From the NCBI RefSeq assembly GCF_043235035.1, contig NZ_JAZAQF010000001.1, forward strand, positions 1 to 64,000: 64,000 nucleotides of DNA, read 5' to 3'. The DNA is from CACIAM-69d sp001698445 (lineage in GTDB: Bacteria > Cyanobacteriota > Cyanobacteriia > CACIAM-69d). The translations under genes and the position numbers were made by a program. Below are positions 1 through 8,196 of this stretch, one piece after another (the stretch's first letter is position 1; each line of letters begins with the position of its first letter). Under the pieces are notes generated by a model. That model was not told where the DNA came from, ran no database searches, and worked only from the letters and a program-made list of their open reading frames with translations.

Positions 1-96
1 CACAGAAAACCGAGCAGCAACTTTGCGGATCGATTCTTGATTGACCAGGTGTGCTGCCACAATCTTTTCTCGGAGATCCACTGAGTAGGCTTTCAT
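1..96 (-). CDS. IS630-type transposase, N-terminal part (cut by window edge)
   Basis: An open frame reads leftwards from an ATG at 96 off the start of the window, giving 32 residues. It begins MKAYSVDLREKIV and continues with a helix-turn-helix-like stretch ending VAARFSV. This opening is characteristic of the DNA-binding N-terminus of IS630-family (DDE, TA-target) transposases found in many copies in cyanobacteria. Only the first fraction of a gene that is usually about 300 residues long, often split in two frames, is visible, so it cannot be told whether the element is intact. No terminal inverted repeat was identified to its right. Confidence 0.72.
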   Translation of the reverse strand, partial: MKAYSVDLREKIVAAHLVNQESIRKVAARFSV

Positions 97-183
97 GCGT
101 CATCTATCCCTTGGCTTGCTCATCTCTTCTGTAGTACCTCATTTCATCGATAAGTGCTGTAAGATTCACAAAAATTTCTTCAG

Positions 184-268
184 TGGATTGGGTTGAACTT
201 TGCGAAACCCAACTTGATCGCCACGAACTTTGTTGTTGTTGGGTTTCGTGCCTCAACCCAGCCTACAA
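184..268. repeat. Dispersed imperfect palindromic repeat, copy 1
   Basis: The left arm reads TTGGGTTGAACTTTGCGAAA and the right arm reads GGGTTTCGTGCCTCAACCCA, so the roughly 85-base unit can fold on itself. Related units occur at 30501-30586, 31323-31408 and 40605-40690. All four copies lie between genes. Confidence 0.7.
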
Positions 269-441
269 GACAATAAATGCTCTGTATGATTCATAAAAGC
301 TCCTGAACTATGAAAAAATCAACTTCTAGAATATTGAATAGATTTTGATAAAAATTAAAGCCTTGAATTAAAATATTTTCTTCATTGAACAATAAAAATT
401 CGCAAGAAAAATCAAGCTTGCTCTAAAATGAAAACCAGCAA

Positions 442-485
442 AAAGTGCCCTATCGATAGTCAAAAGCTTTTCTGTAGGGCACTTT
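442..485 (-). terminator. Hairpin downstream of ndhO, probable terminator
   Basis: AAAGTGCCCTA (442-452) and TAGGGCACTTT (475-485) form a perfect 11-base-pair stem around a 22-base loop. On the minus strand the stem is followed by a short run of T. It lies 53 bases past the ndhO stop, which fits a terminator for that gene; the long loop is unusual, so an insertion-element end is an alternative. Confidence 0.5.
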
Positions 486-537
486 AGGGATTTCTTGAAA
501 TGAAATAAGCCAAGGTTGACCTAAAGCAATTAGAGCA

Positions 538-756
538 TTAGCCTGAAAATTCTTCGAGTTGATCTAAGCGAAGCCAAATATTAGGAGTTGGCACTTGGCA
601 CCACTTCACCAAGGCATAGTCACCCCGCAGATCTAGCACCTCTCCTTTGCTTTCAAATAGGTAGGAAGAAAAGCGCTGGTCACTGGCGGTTGCTTCGACG
701 CTGTTTTCTAGCTTTTCGCGAATGGCACGAACAAAGGAACCTTTTTTGACGGGCAT
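538..756 (-). CDS. ndhO: NAD(P)H-quinone oxidoreductase subunit O (NdhO)
   Basis: The product is a 72-residue subunit of the cyanobacterial/plastid NDH-1 complex, a thylakoid-membrane enzyme that moves electrons from ferredoxin to plastoquinone in respiration and cyclic electron flow. Recognition rests on overall resemblance to the small NdhO family: the start MPVKKGSFVRAIREKLENS, the central SSYLFESKGEVLDLRGDYA and the ending PTPNIWLRLDQLE. Length matches the family (about 70 residues). In other organisms NdhO is a peripheral, stromal/cytoplasmic subunit that modulates NDH-1 activity. It stands alone here, read towards the left edge, with a hairpin downstream. No strong Shine-Dalgarno sequence precedes the ATG. 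Confidence 0.9.
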   Translation of the reverse strand: MPVKKGSFVRAIREKLENSVEATASDQRFSSYLFESKGEVLDLRGDYALVKWCQVPTPNIWLRLDQLEEFSG

Positions 757-843
757 AGGAGTTAATGGCGCGATCGCACGTAATTGTTAACTGAGAACAA
801 CCGTTTTCAGGTTGATACAGATTGTCCCATTTTAAAGCTGAGA

Positions 844-1794
844 TCAGACTTTCAGTTGGGCAAAACGTTGGGTTGCCGCCACCAACGCCTTCAGAATTCC
901 CGGTTCCGCCATGGAGTGGCCCGCGTCGGGGATGATCTGCAACTCGGCTTCCGGCCAGGCTTGGTGTAATTCCCAGGCGGAAACCACCGGGCAAACCACG
1001 TCATAGCGTCCGTGGACAATGACGGCCGGCAAATGTCGGATCCGATCGACCCGTTGCAGCAGTTGATCGGCTGGGTCAAACCAGCCCCCATGGACAAAGT
1101 AGTGGCACTCAATTCGGGCGAAGGCCTCCGCAAAAAAGGGATCGGCAAAGGCCGCCTGCAAATCCGCATCGGGAATGAGCTTGCTGGTGCTGGCTTCCCA
1201 CACGGCCCAGGCTTTGGCCGCTTGTCGTCGCACCGCTGGATTCTTATCTGTCAAGCGACGGTAGTAAGCCCCCATCAGATCATGTCGTTCGGCTGGGGGA
1301 ATTGGCTCTAGGTATTGGGCCCAGGCTTCAGGAAACAAATAGCCAGCTCCCTCCTGATAAAACCAGCGCAGTTCCTGGGGTCGCAGCATGAAAACTCCCC
1401 GCAAGATCAACCCCAAACAGCGATCGGGATGGGTTTCTGCATAGGCCAGAGCGAGGGTGCTGCCCCAACTGCCCCCAAACACCACCCATTGCTCGATCGC
1501 CAGATGCTCCCGCAAGCGCTCAATATCCGCCACCAGATCCCAAGTGGTGTTGTCGGTCAAGTCCGCATGGGGCTGGCTGCGGCCACAACCACGCTGGTCA
1601 AATTGCACGATCCGCCACTGGGTCGGGTCGCAATATTGCCGATAGCTCGGCTGGCTGCCACCGCCGGGCCCGCCATGCAGGATCATGATCGGCTTGCCGG
1701 TGGGATTGCCGCTTTCTTCAAAGTAAAGGGTGTGGCGATCGGAAACGGGCAGTGTCCCTTGGCGATAGGGGTCGATCGGCGGGAATAAACTCAT
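844..1794 (-). CDS. pip: Proline iminopeptidase (alpha/beta hydrolase, family S33)
   Basis: A 316-residue cytoplasmic aminopeptidase that removes N-terminal proline from peptides. The oxyanion-hole motif HGGPGGG is at residues 40-46, the family-typical FDQRGCGRS at 65-73, and the nucleophile elbow GGSWGS at 107-112 with Ser109 as likely nucleophile. A late HGRYDVVCP stretch supplies the acid and DAGHS supplies the histidine. Length and motif order match bacterial proline iminopeptidases throughout. It is transcribed divergently from the peroxiredoxin gene, from which it is separated by 91 bases. No partner operon genes are evident. Some S33 members act on other small esters or amides, so exact substrate range is inferred. 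Confidence 0.9.
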   Translation of the reverse strand: MSLFPPIDPYRQGTLPVSDRHTLYFEESGNPTGKPIMILHGGPGGGSQPSYRQYCDPTQWRIVQFDQRGCGRSQPHADLTDNTTWDLVADIERLREHLAIEQWVVFGGSWGSTLALAYAETHPDRCLGLILRGVFMLRPQELRWFYQEGAGYLFPEAWAQYLEPIPPAERHDLMGAYYRRLTDKNPAVRRQAAKAWAVWEASTSKLIPDADLQAAFADPFFAEAFARIECHYFVHGGWFDPADQLLQRVDRIRHLPAVIVHGRYDVVCPVVSAWELHQAWPEAELQIIPDAGHSMAEPGILKALVAATQRFAQLKV

Positions 1795-1885
1795 GGCAAT
1801 CCGTTATGTCAAAATCGTAATGACTATGATATTCTCGTAACAGTTCGTAATTCGTCTAAAACAGCGCAACAGGAGACTCACTCCC

Positions 1886-2479
1886 ATGACCGAAGGTTGC
1901 CTCCGTGTGGGCCAAGTTGCCCCTGACTTCACCGCTACGGCCGTTTCTGACCAAGAGTTCAAAGAAATTAAGCTGTCGAACTACCGTGGCAAGTATGTAG
2001 TCCTGTTTTTCTATCCCCTGGACTTCACTTTTGTCTGCCCCACGGAAATCACGGCCTTCAGCGATCGCTACGCTGAGTTCTCGCAACTGAACGCCGAAGT
2101 ATTGGGCGTTTCGGTGGACAGCGCCTTCTCGCACCTGGCTTGGATCCAAACCGATCGTAAGTCCGGCGGTGTGGGCGATCTGAGCTACCCGTTGGTTTCG
2201 GACATCAAGAAGGAAATTAGCACCGCCTACAATGTGCTGACCGAAGAAGGCATTGCCCTGCGCGGCCTATTCATTATTGACAAGGAAGGTGTGATTCAAC
2301 ACGCCACCATCAACAACCTGGCTTTCGGCCGCAGCGTGGATGAGACCTTGCGCGTGCTGCAAGCGATTCAATACGTGCAAACTCACCCCGATGAAGTGTG
2401 CCCCGCTGGTTGGCAACCGGGTGAAAAGACAATGAATCCGGATCCTGTGAAGTCGAAGGACTATTTCGCCGCCCTGTAA
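1886..2479 (+). CDS. Typical 2-Cys peroxiredoxin
   Basis: A 197-residue thiol peroxidase that reduces hydrogen peroxide and organic peroxides using thioredoxin. The peroxidatic cysteine is Cys51 in FTFVCPT, and the resolving cysteine is Cys172 in EVCPAGW. The protein also carries the GGVG loop (94-97) and a C-terminal YF pair (193-194), the two features that in eukaryotic and cyanobacterial relatives make the enzyme sensitive to overoxidation. An AGGAGA ribosome-binding site (about 1870-1876) precedes the ATG. Upstream (1800-1860) is AT-rich and includes TATGAT at 1825-1830, a possible -10 box. A strong terminator follows at 2693-2725. Confidence 0.95.
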   Translation: MTEGCLRVGQVAPDFTATAVSDQEFKEIKLSNYRGKYVVLFFYPLDFTFVCPTEITAFSDRYAEFSQLNAEVLGVSVDSAFSHLAWIQTDRKSGGVGDLSYPLVSDIKKEISTAYNVLTEEGIALRGLFIIDKEGVIQHATINNLAFGRSVDETLRVLQAIQYVQTHPDEVCPAGWQPGEKTMNPDPVKSKDYFAAL

Positions 2480-2811
2480 TTGACGCAAATTTCGGCGTTC
2501 TGGCCGGAATTGGTCGGCTGATGGCCACCGTTGCGATTGCCCTCAGGCTCGGGTAATGGTGGCTCAAGCTCCCCCTTCCTGGGAACCCAACCCAATCGAC
2601 CGATGAGCCAAAACCTCTCGATCGAGCTGTAAGGTTGGAGATCATTTCTTGGACATCATTTCGAAGTTGGCTGAACTGACTCCTGAGAGAGGGTCGCTAT
2701 CTTTTGGCAAGATGGCGACTTTTTTGTTAGTTGGGCGTTTGGGATTGGGGTTCGATCGATTCGGTAGACTTTGGGATGAATTGCCCTGCTGAATGGTCTC
2801 AAAGCTGTCCA
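2480..2811. other. Intergenic stretch holding the peroxiredoxin terminator
   Basis: About 330 bases without a supported gene. The only clear element is the rho-independent terminator at 2693-2725. The frame of the next gene stays open upstream to 2731, but that segment overlaps the terminator and is unlikely to be translated. Confidence 0.6.
2693..2725 (+). terminator. Rho-independent terminator
   Basis: GTCGCTATCTT (2693-2703) pairs with AAGATGGCGAC (2709-2719) around the loop TTGGC, with one G-U pair, and is followed directly by six T (2720-2725). It is about 215 bases past the peroxiredoxin stop, implying a long 3' untranslated region for that transcript. Confidence 0.85.
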
Positions 2812-3240
2812 ATGAGTCGTCGCCCATCCCCATCATCTGCCGATCGCCCGGATCCTTTGCCTAAGGAGCCTTTGTCTGAGGAGGCAGAGTTTTCGGCTTT
2901 TTTAGCCCAGTTGAGCGATCGGTTAGCGGCGACGGAAACCGCCATGGGCCAGGTGCGATCGCGCTTGGAGCAGGTACGGGCCGATCGGGAGCGGCGAGCC
3001 AGTTTGGGCCATCAGGTGGAAGTGGTGCGGGCGGATTTGGCCCGGGCGCGCGATCGAGAAATTCGCAGCGAATTAACGCAAACGATCCAGACCTTGCAGC
3101 GGGAGCTGGAAGAGTTGGACTTGGCCTTGGAAAGTCGCCTCTTTGCGGACAGCGGTTTAAAGGAAGTGTTTTGGCAAGCGGTGCGGTTTGGCAGTTTGGG
3201 AGTGGTGTTGGGTTGGTTGCTCAAGCTATGGGCCGGTTAA
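2812..3240 (+). CDS. Coiled-coil protein with C-terminal membrane segment, function unknown
   Basis: The product (142 residues from the ATG at 2812) is not a family I can name. The first 20 residues are Ser/Pro-rich. Residues about 30-115 are a heptad-like, Glu/Arg/Leu/Ala-rich coiled coil (for example RSRLEQVRADRERRA). The end is a hydrophobic segment (LGVVLGWLLKLWAG) that could anchor it in a membrane. Its stop codon overlaps the ATG of the following DUF1574-like gene by a few bases, so the two are probably translated together and may act together at the cell envelope. An in-frame ATG lies further upstream (2731), but it would be within sight of the terminator; the 2812 start is preferred. 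The assignment as a real gene rests on codon pattern and coupling. Confidence 0.65.
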   Translation: MSRRPSPSSADRPDPLPKEPLSEEAEFSAFLAQLSDRLAATETAMGQVRSRLEQVRADRERRASLGHQVEVVRADLARARDREIRSELTQTIQTLQRELEELDLALESRLFADSGLKEVFWQAVRFGSLGVVLGWLLKLWAG

Positions 3241-4517
3241 TGGCGGGTGGGGCGCTGGTGTGGGCGGTTCTGTTGGGTTTGGGGATCGATCGAGCTGATG
3301 CCGATCGGCCGATCAAGCTGCCTCAACCCCCCGTGGATGCGCAAACCCTGGATGCGCAAACCTTGCTCAAAAACTGGGAAGCGCCCTTGCCCCCGGAGCG
3401 TCGGCGGCCCCTGTGGCCCCTGACTCCGCGACCGCCGATTTCGCTCGATCGTGTTCGGTGGGGGAGTCCTCGGTTGGAATCGCAGTTGCGGCTCTATCGG
3501 CAATATTTGGCGACCCATGGCCAGCCGCCGGATTTGTTGATTGTGGGCAGTTCCCGATCGCTCCAGGGCATTGACCCAACGGTTTTGGCCCGTTCGCTGT
3601 CAACAACCCTGCGGCGGCCCGTGCGGGTGTTTAACTTTGGCATTAACGGCGCAACGGCCCAGGTGGTGCGTTGGTTGCTGATGGATTTGTTGCCGCCGGA
3701 CTGGTTGCCTCGGGTGGTGGTTTGGGGCGATGGCTCGCGGGCTTTTAACAGTGGTCGGATTGATCGCACCTTTGCCAGCATTGCGGCTTCCGAGGGCTTT
3801 CGACAACTGGCCATGGCCCGTGCCCGGGGCAATCATCCCTGGGCTTTGGCGCGGTGGCGGGAATCTCCTTGGGGGCGATCGGTCAGCGGGTTACCATCCT
3901 TGACCCTCAACAGCAGCACCTATCCCAGCGCGGCTTTGATGCCCGGTCTGATGCCCGGCTGGCTTCAACGACAGCAGCCCTTGCTGCTGCGCCCAGAGCC
4001 AGAACTCGATCGGCTAGGATTTTTGGCTGATTTGCGCCGTTTTGCGCCCGATCGCTATTACCAACAATTTCCGAAAGTGCCCGGTCGCTATGACGATATG
4101 TACAGCGGTTTTCAGTTGGCAGGCGGTGTTCAAGATCGAGCGGTGCGCCAATTGATCACCTTTGCTCGATCGCGCGGCATTCGCCTGAGTTTTGTGAACT
4201 TGCCCCTCAGTCAGGATTATTTGGATCCGGCCCGGTTAGCCTATGAACGGGAATTCCAGACCTATTTGGCACAACTGCGGGATCAGGGGTTAACCGTTCA
4301 AGATTGGTTGTTGCGCTGGCCCGATCGCCACGACTATTTCGCAGACCCCAGCCACATCAACCGCTATGGAGCCGCCGCGATCGCCCTGGACTTGGCCCAG
4401 GATGCCTGGCTGCGTTGGAATTTAACCCCGATCGCCGGTTGGCCCTCACCGGTTTTGAATGGAGCGCCGGATCGGGGGAACAATGGGCGATCGGGGCCAC
4501 TGCGGCCAGCCCCTTAA
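3228..4517 (+). CDS. DUF1574-like SGNH-type envelope protein
   Basis: The 429-residue product starts at an ATG at 3228 that overlaps the stop of the preceding gene. It opens with a hydrophobic signal or anchor segment (LMAGGALVWAVLLGLGI). A GSSRS motif sits about 100 residues into the mature part and a DPSHIN motif near the end, which together resemble the Ser and the Asp/His of SGNH/GDSL hydrolases as seen in cyanobacterial DUF1574 proteins. A role in modifying a surface polysaccharide or lipid is plausible by analogy with other SGNH acyltransferases, but is inference. A proline-rich stretch follows the signal segment. It ends 305 bases before pnp. Confidence 0.7.
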   Translation: MGRLMAGGALVWAVLLGLGIDRADADRPIKLPQPPVDAQTLDAQTLLKNWEAPLPPERRRPLWPLTPRPPISLDRVRWGSPRLESQLRLYRQYLATHGQPPDLLIVGSSRSLQGIDPTVLARSLSTTLRRPVRVFNFGINGATAQVVRWLLMDLLPPDWLPRVVVWGDGSRAFNSGRIDRTFASIAASEGFRQLAMARARGNHPWALARWRESPWGRSVSGLPSLTLNSSTYPSAALMPGLMPGWLQRQQPLLLRPEPELDRLGFLADLRRFAPDRYYQQFPKVPGRYDDMYSGFQLAGGVQDRAVRQLITFARSRGIRLSFVNLPLSQDYLDPARLAYEREFQTYLAQLRDQGLTVQDWLLRWPDRHDYFADPSHINRYGAAAIALDLAQDAWLRWNLTPIAGWPSPVLNGAPDRGNNGRSGPLRPAP

Positions 4518-4822
4518 AGGATTGGCTTTTGCGTTAGAAATCCGAATTGTCTTGGGAAATTATTGTGGGAAATTGCCCTTGGAATCAACGCTTCGATCGG
4601 GGGCGGGATCATGAACCGTGATCGGGTAGGTGAGTGGAACCCGAAGGGGAACGATCGGCTGAATGAGCCACCGAGGCGATCGGGTCTAAATCCTTATGGA
4701 GTCTTGTTTTACGTTGTTTTGTCGAGACAGTTGGCCGTGAATTAACAAACGGTCTAGTATCTAACAAACGGTGTTAGGATTGCCACAGTAATAGAAAGAA
4801 TCTCCAAGGATCATCATCATTC
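4518..4822 (+). promoter_or_regulatory. pnp upstream region with direct repeats
   Basis: This 305-base gap precedes pnp. It holds two exact copies of TAACAAACGGT at 4743-4753 and 4762-4772, 19 bases apart centre to centre (about two helical turns), followed by TAGGAT (4776-4781), a possible -10 box, 42 bases before the pnp ATG. The arrangement looks like a paired activator or repressor site next to a promoter. No gene is supported here; a 60-codon open frame (4563-4745) has no recognisable features. Confidence 0.45.
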
Positions 4823-6979
4823 ATGCAAGAAATTGACAAGTCAATATCCTTTGATGGAAGGGATATTCGGCTGAAGATCGGTTTGCTCGCACCCCAAGCT
4901 GGTGGATCGGTACTGATTGGGTCGGGCGATACCGCAGTGTTAGTAACCGCCACCCGTTCCTCAGCGCGCGAGGGCATTGATTTTCTTCCCCTCACTGTTG
5001 ATTACGAAGAACGGCTGTATGCCGCCGGTCGCATTCCGGGTAGCTTCCAACGCCGCGAAGGCCGGCCGCCCGAAAAGGCAATTTTGACCGGGCGCTTAAT
5101 CGATCGCCCCCTGCGCCCGCTGTTCCCGAATTGGTTGCGCGACGATATCCAAGTGGTGGCCACCACCGTGTCCCTCGATCCCGACGTGCCGCCGGATGTG
5201 CTGGCCGTGACGGGTGCTTCGATCGCCACCTTGCTGGCCCAAATTCCCTTCCAGGGGCCGATGGCGGCGGTGCGCGTGGGTTTGGTGGGTGACGAGTTCA
5301 TCATCAACCCCACCTATGCGGAAATTGAAAAGGGTGAATTGGATCTGGTGGTTGCCGGATCGCCCGATGGCGTGGTGATGGTGGAAGCGGGGGCGAATCA
5401 ACTGCCCGAAGCGGACATCATCGAGGCGATCGACTTTGGCTATGAAGCCGTGCGCGACCTGATCCAAGCGCAACGGGACATCATCGCTGAATTGGGTCTA
5501 GAGCTGGTGACGGCGGAACCCCCCGTGATCGACACCACCCTCGAAGACTTCATTCGATCGCGCACCACGGGCGAAATCAAAGGCATCTTGTCGCAATTTG
5601 AGCTGGGCAAAACCCGGCGCGACGCGGCCTTGGATGCCCTGCAAGCCACTGTGGCCCAGGAAATTGCCGATCGGGCTGACGATGACGCGATCAAAGTGGC
5701 TGCCACCGCTGACCCCAAGGCCCTGCCCAAGGTCTTCAAGGCCGTCACCAAGTCCCTGATGCGTCGCCAAATCGTTGAAGATGGCGTGCGCGTTGATGGT
5801 CGCAAACTGGACGAAGTGCGCCAGGTCTCCTGCCGGGCCGGGGTGTTGCCCCCGCGCGTCCATGGCAGCGGCCTGTTTCAACGGGGCTTGACCCAGGTGA
5901 TGTCCGTGGTGACGCTGGGGACTCCCGGCGATGCCCAGGAACTGGACGATCTGCACCCGGACGAGCAGAAGCGCTACCTGCACCACTACAACTTCCCGCC
6001 TTACTCGGTGGGTGAAACCCGCCCGATGCGATCGCCCGGTCGCCGGGAAATCGGTCACGGCGCACTGGCAGAACGGGCCTTGGTTCCCGTGTTGCCGCCG
6101 AAGGATGCCTTCCCCTACGTGTTGCGCGTGGTGTCGGAAGTGTTGTCCTCCGATGGTTCCACCTCCATGGGGTCGGTTTGTGGCTCTACCCTGTCCCTGA
6201 TGGATGCCGGTGTGCCGATCTCCAAGCCCGTCAGCGGCGCAGCGATGGGGCTGATCAAGGAAGGCGATGAAATTCGCGTCCTCACCGATATCCAAGGTCT
6301 CGAAGACTTCTTGGGTGACATGGACTTCAAGGTGGCCGGCACCGACAGCGGCATCACTGCCTTGCAAATGGACATGAAGATCACCGGGTTGGACATGGGC
6401 ACGATCGCCAAGGCGATCGAACAGGCCCGCCCGGCCCGTCTGCACATCCTCGAAAAGATGATGGCAGCGATCGATCAACCGCGTGGCGACCTGTCGAAGT
6501 TTGCCCCGCGCCTGCTAACCTTCCGCATCGACCCGAGCGACATCGGCATGGTGATCGGGCCCGGCGGCAAAACGATCAAGGGCATCGTCGAAGAAACCGG
6601 CGCGAAAATCGATATCGAAGACAGCGGTTTGGTTACCGTGTCCTCAAACGATGGCGAAAAGGCCAAGCGTGCAGCCCAAATTGTCCAAAACATGACCCGC
6701 AAGATCGAAGTGGGCAGCGTGTTTGTGGGCAAAGTCACCCGCACGATCCCGATCGGGGCCTTTGTGGAATTCTTGCCCGGTAAAGAAGGCATGATCCACA
6801 TTTCCCAACTGGCCGATCGGCGCGTGGGCAAAGTCGAAGACGTGGTGGCCGTGGGCGATGAGGTGATCATCAAGGTGCGCGAAATCGACAATCGCGGCCG
6901 GATCAACCTGACCCGTTTGGGCATCCATCCCGACGAAGCGGCGGCGGCCCGCGATGCGGCCGAAGCGGCGGCCACCTAA
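4823..6979 (+). CDS. pnp: Polyribonucleotide nucleotidyltransferase (PNPase)
   Basis: A 718-residue trimeric exoribonuclease that degrades RNA 3' to 5' by phosphorolysis and, in cyanobacteria, is also thought to add heteropolymeric tails because poly(A) polymerase is absent. Two RNase PH-like halves are visible: the first with the region around FQRREGRPPEKAILTGRLID, the second with GLFQRGLTQVMSV and SSDGSTSMGSVCG. A KH domain near residues 560-625 has the GMVIGPGGKTIKGI loop, and an S1 domain occupies about 630-700 (GSVFVGKVTRTIPIGAFVEF). Length is normal. It appears monocistronic, with repeats upstream and a strong terminator about 100 bases downstream. Confidence 0.97.
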   Translation: MQEIDKSISFDGRDIRLKIGLLAPQAGGSVLIGSGDTAVLVTATRSSAREGIDFLPLTVDYEERLYAAGRIPGSFQRREGRPPEKAILTGRLIDRPLRPLFPNWLRDDIQVVATTVSLDPDVPPDVLAVTGASIATLLAQIPFQGPMAAVRVGLVGDEFIINPTYAEIEKGELDLVVAGSPDGVVMVEAGANQLPEADIIEAIDFGYEAVRDLIQAQRDIIAELGLELVTAEPPVIDTTLEDFIRSRTTGEIKGILSQFELGKTRRDAALDALQATVAQEIADRADDDAIKVAATADPKALPKVFKAVTKSLMRRQIVEDGVRVDGRKLDEVRQVSCRAGVLPPRVHGSGLFQRGLTQVMSVVTLGTPGDAQELDDLHPDEQKRYLHHYNFPPYSVGETRPMRSPGRREIGHGALAERALVPVLPPKDAFPYVLRVVSEVLSSDGSTSMGSVCGSTLSLMDAGVPISKPVSGAAMGLIKEGDEIRVLTDIQGLEDFLGDMDFKVAGTDSGITALQMDMKITGLDMGTIAKAIEQARPARLHILEKMMAAIDQPRGDLSKFAPRLLTFRIDPSDIGMVIGPGGKTIKGIVEETGAKIDIEDSGLVTVSSNDGEKAKRAAQIVQNMTRKIEVGSVFVGKVTRTIPIGAFVEFLPGKEGMIHISQLADRRVGKVEDVVAVGDEVIIKVREIDNRGRINLTRLGIHPDEAAAARDAAEAAAT

Positions 6980-7081
6980 GGAACTTGGGCCCAAAAGCCC
7001 CACTCCGGCCTCCTCCATCGGTCTAGTGGCGAGAAGTATGGGGCCGATGCCATGGCTCTTGTACGAGGGCTAACCAACCTG

Positions 7082-7116
7082 AAACCGGAGATCGAACAGT
7101 CGATCTCCGGTTTTTT
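7082..7116 (+). terminator. Rho-independent terminator of pnp
   Basis: CCGGAGATCG and CGATCTCCGG form a perfect stem around the loop AACAGT (7095-7100), flanked by A and T runs that extend it; six T follow at 7111-7116. It is 103 bases past the pnp stop. Confidence 0.9.
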
Positions 7117-7584
7117 GTGGGCATTGTTCTGAATTGGTTCTGAATTGTTGGCAGGACGGCGCTCAAAAGTTGGAAGCGATCGAACGAAAACGTCGATCGC
7201 CCCATGCCGTCAGGTCTCTAGGCAAAAATCACTAGCGAGGTTAACCAGAATCACAGGAAATGATGATGGCGATCGCAGGACTCAGCTCCCGAAATCCTTG
7301 ACCATAGCTCCTTAGCAGAACGGAGGGAATCTTCGTTGTGACGCTTCCCTCCGCTGTTACCAATCTCTCGATGCCTGACCTCATCCTTGTGGAAATGTTC
7401 CCCATGGGTGGGGTCAAGCCTCCATATTAACCAAAGAATTTGTTTGAGCCCGACTTTGCCAGCGCGTGGCCTTTTGATGGTTGGTATTCGGCTCAAATTG
7501 TGGTGAAATGCGGATATGAGCCGCCTTTTGTCGCCTTGAAATCAACTTGAAACAAAACCGAAGCCGTTTGAATCCTGGATCTTG

Positions 7585-7608
7585 AATCTTGAATCTTGAT
7601 TCAAGATT
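7585..7608. repeat. Perfect hairpin between pnp and the zinc-ribbon gene
   Basis: AATCTTGAAT (7585-7594) and ATTCAAGATT (7599-7608) are exact inverted copies around a CTTG loop. No T-run follows, so it does not look like a terminator. Confidence 0.6.
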
Positions 7609-7619
7609 GAATTCGTATT

Positions 7620-7663
7620 GAACGCCTATGGAACGCCTATGGAACGCCTATGGAATGCCTATG
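7620..7663. repeat. 11-base tandem repeat, four units
   Basis: Four head-to-tail units of GAACGCCTATG occur, the last with one change (GAATGCCTATG). It is a short minisatellite in noncoding sequence, immediately after the hairpin at 7585-7608. Confidence 0.85.
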
Positions 7664-7799
7664 GAATTCGGATGGGATCCGTGGGTGATTTGGGTTTGGA
7701 TCAGGGGTGTTTCCTTGCGGCTGGGGCGGCCCTGTTAAGCTAAGAGCATGAGAAACCCCTGGCCAAGTCGTTTATTCCCACCGGGCGATCGGGCGATCG

Positions 7800-8192
7800 T
7801 TGAAGACTTCTCAGATTGAGCTAACGGAGTCCTACCCTTGTCCCTGTCGGCAACGGGGCACCCTGCGGCCGATCGCACTCATGGACGCATTTGGCTGCGA
7901 TCGCTGCCAGCAAATTTTTGTGGTGACCGAATCGGGCGATCAAATTGAGCAGGTGTCTTCTGGGGCAATCTACCGACGGCTGTGGCGATGGACAGGAACG
8001 CGCTGGCTCTCCGTGCGTCCACCCTTGCGTGAAAATTATTTGCCCATTACCCTTTGGGCTGGATTTGTCTTGGTGTTGGCTTGGTTGCCCCTGATTGTCA
8101 AAGGACTGGCAGGCACGGCGGCTTGGCTGTTGCCGGGATTGCTGGTGATTGGGCTACCGCTGTTGTTGTTATGGCTGGCATACCGGCGCTGA
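7800..8192 (+). CDS. Small zinc-ribbon membrane protein, function unknown
   Basis: A 130-residue product. The N-terminal half has two cysteine pairs, CPC near residues 14-16 and CDRC near 33-36, a treble-clef or zinc-ribbon arrangement. The C-terminal half is two hydrophobic segments (LWAGFVLVLAWLPLIV and AAWLLPGLLVIGLPLLLLWL) ending in a basic YRR, so it should be a membrane protein with the ribbon on one face. The only start that keeps the first cysteine pair is a TTG at 7800; upstream there is an in-frame stop and no ATG, while an ATG at 7881 would remove the first pair. It ends four bases before the ProA-like gene, suggesting coupling. No function can be assigned. Confidence 0.7.
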   Translation: MKTSQIELTESYPCPCRQRGTLRPIALMDAFGCDRCQQIFVVTESGDQIEQVSSGAIYRRLWRWTGTRWLSVRPPLRENYLPITLWAGFVLVLAWLPLIVKGLAGTAAWLLPGLLVIGLPLLLLWLAYRR

Positions 8193-8196
8193 GATT

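Larger units (their letters stand above)
97..537. other. Intergenic stretch with one dispersed repeat and one hairpin
   Basis: This 441-base stretch separates the transposase fragment from ndhO. It is AT-rich and holds no convincing gene. It contains a copy of the dispersed palindromic repeat (184-268) and a hairpin (442-485), both listed separately. Confidence 0.6.
6980..7799. other. 820-base gene-free region with terminator, hairpin and tandem repeat
   Basis: No convincing coding frame was found on either strand between pnp and the small zinc-ribbon gene. The region holds the pnp terminator (7082-7116), a perfect hairpin (7585-7608) and a four-unit tandem repeat (7620-7663), each listed separately. 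A small RNA gene could lie here, but no known RNA was recognised. Confidence 0.6.

Noticed and set aside
4563..4745. 60-codon frame before pnp as a leader peptide
   Set aside because: No homology or regulatory codon run; it ends at the direct repeats by chance.
5498..6478. Long minus-strand frame inside pnp
   Set aside because: It is His/Gly/Gln-rich, has no family resemblance and lies entirely within the PNPase gene.
7251..7496. 82-codon minus-strand frame in the pnp downstream gap
   Set aside because: No ribosome-binding site, no family resemblance and atypical composition.
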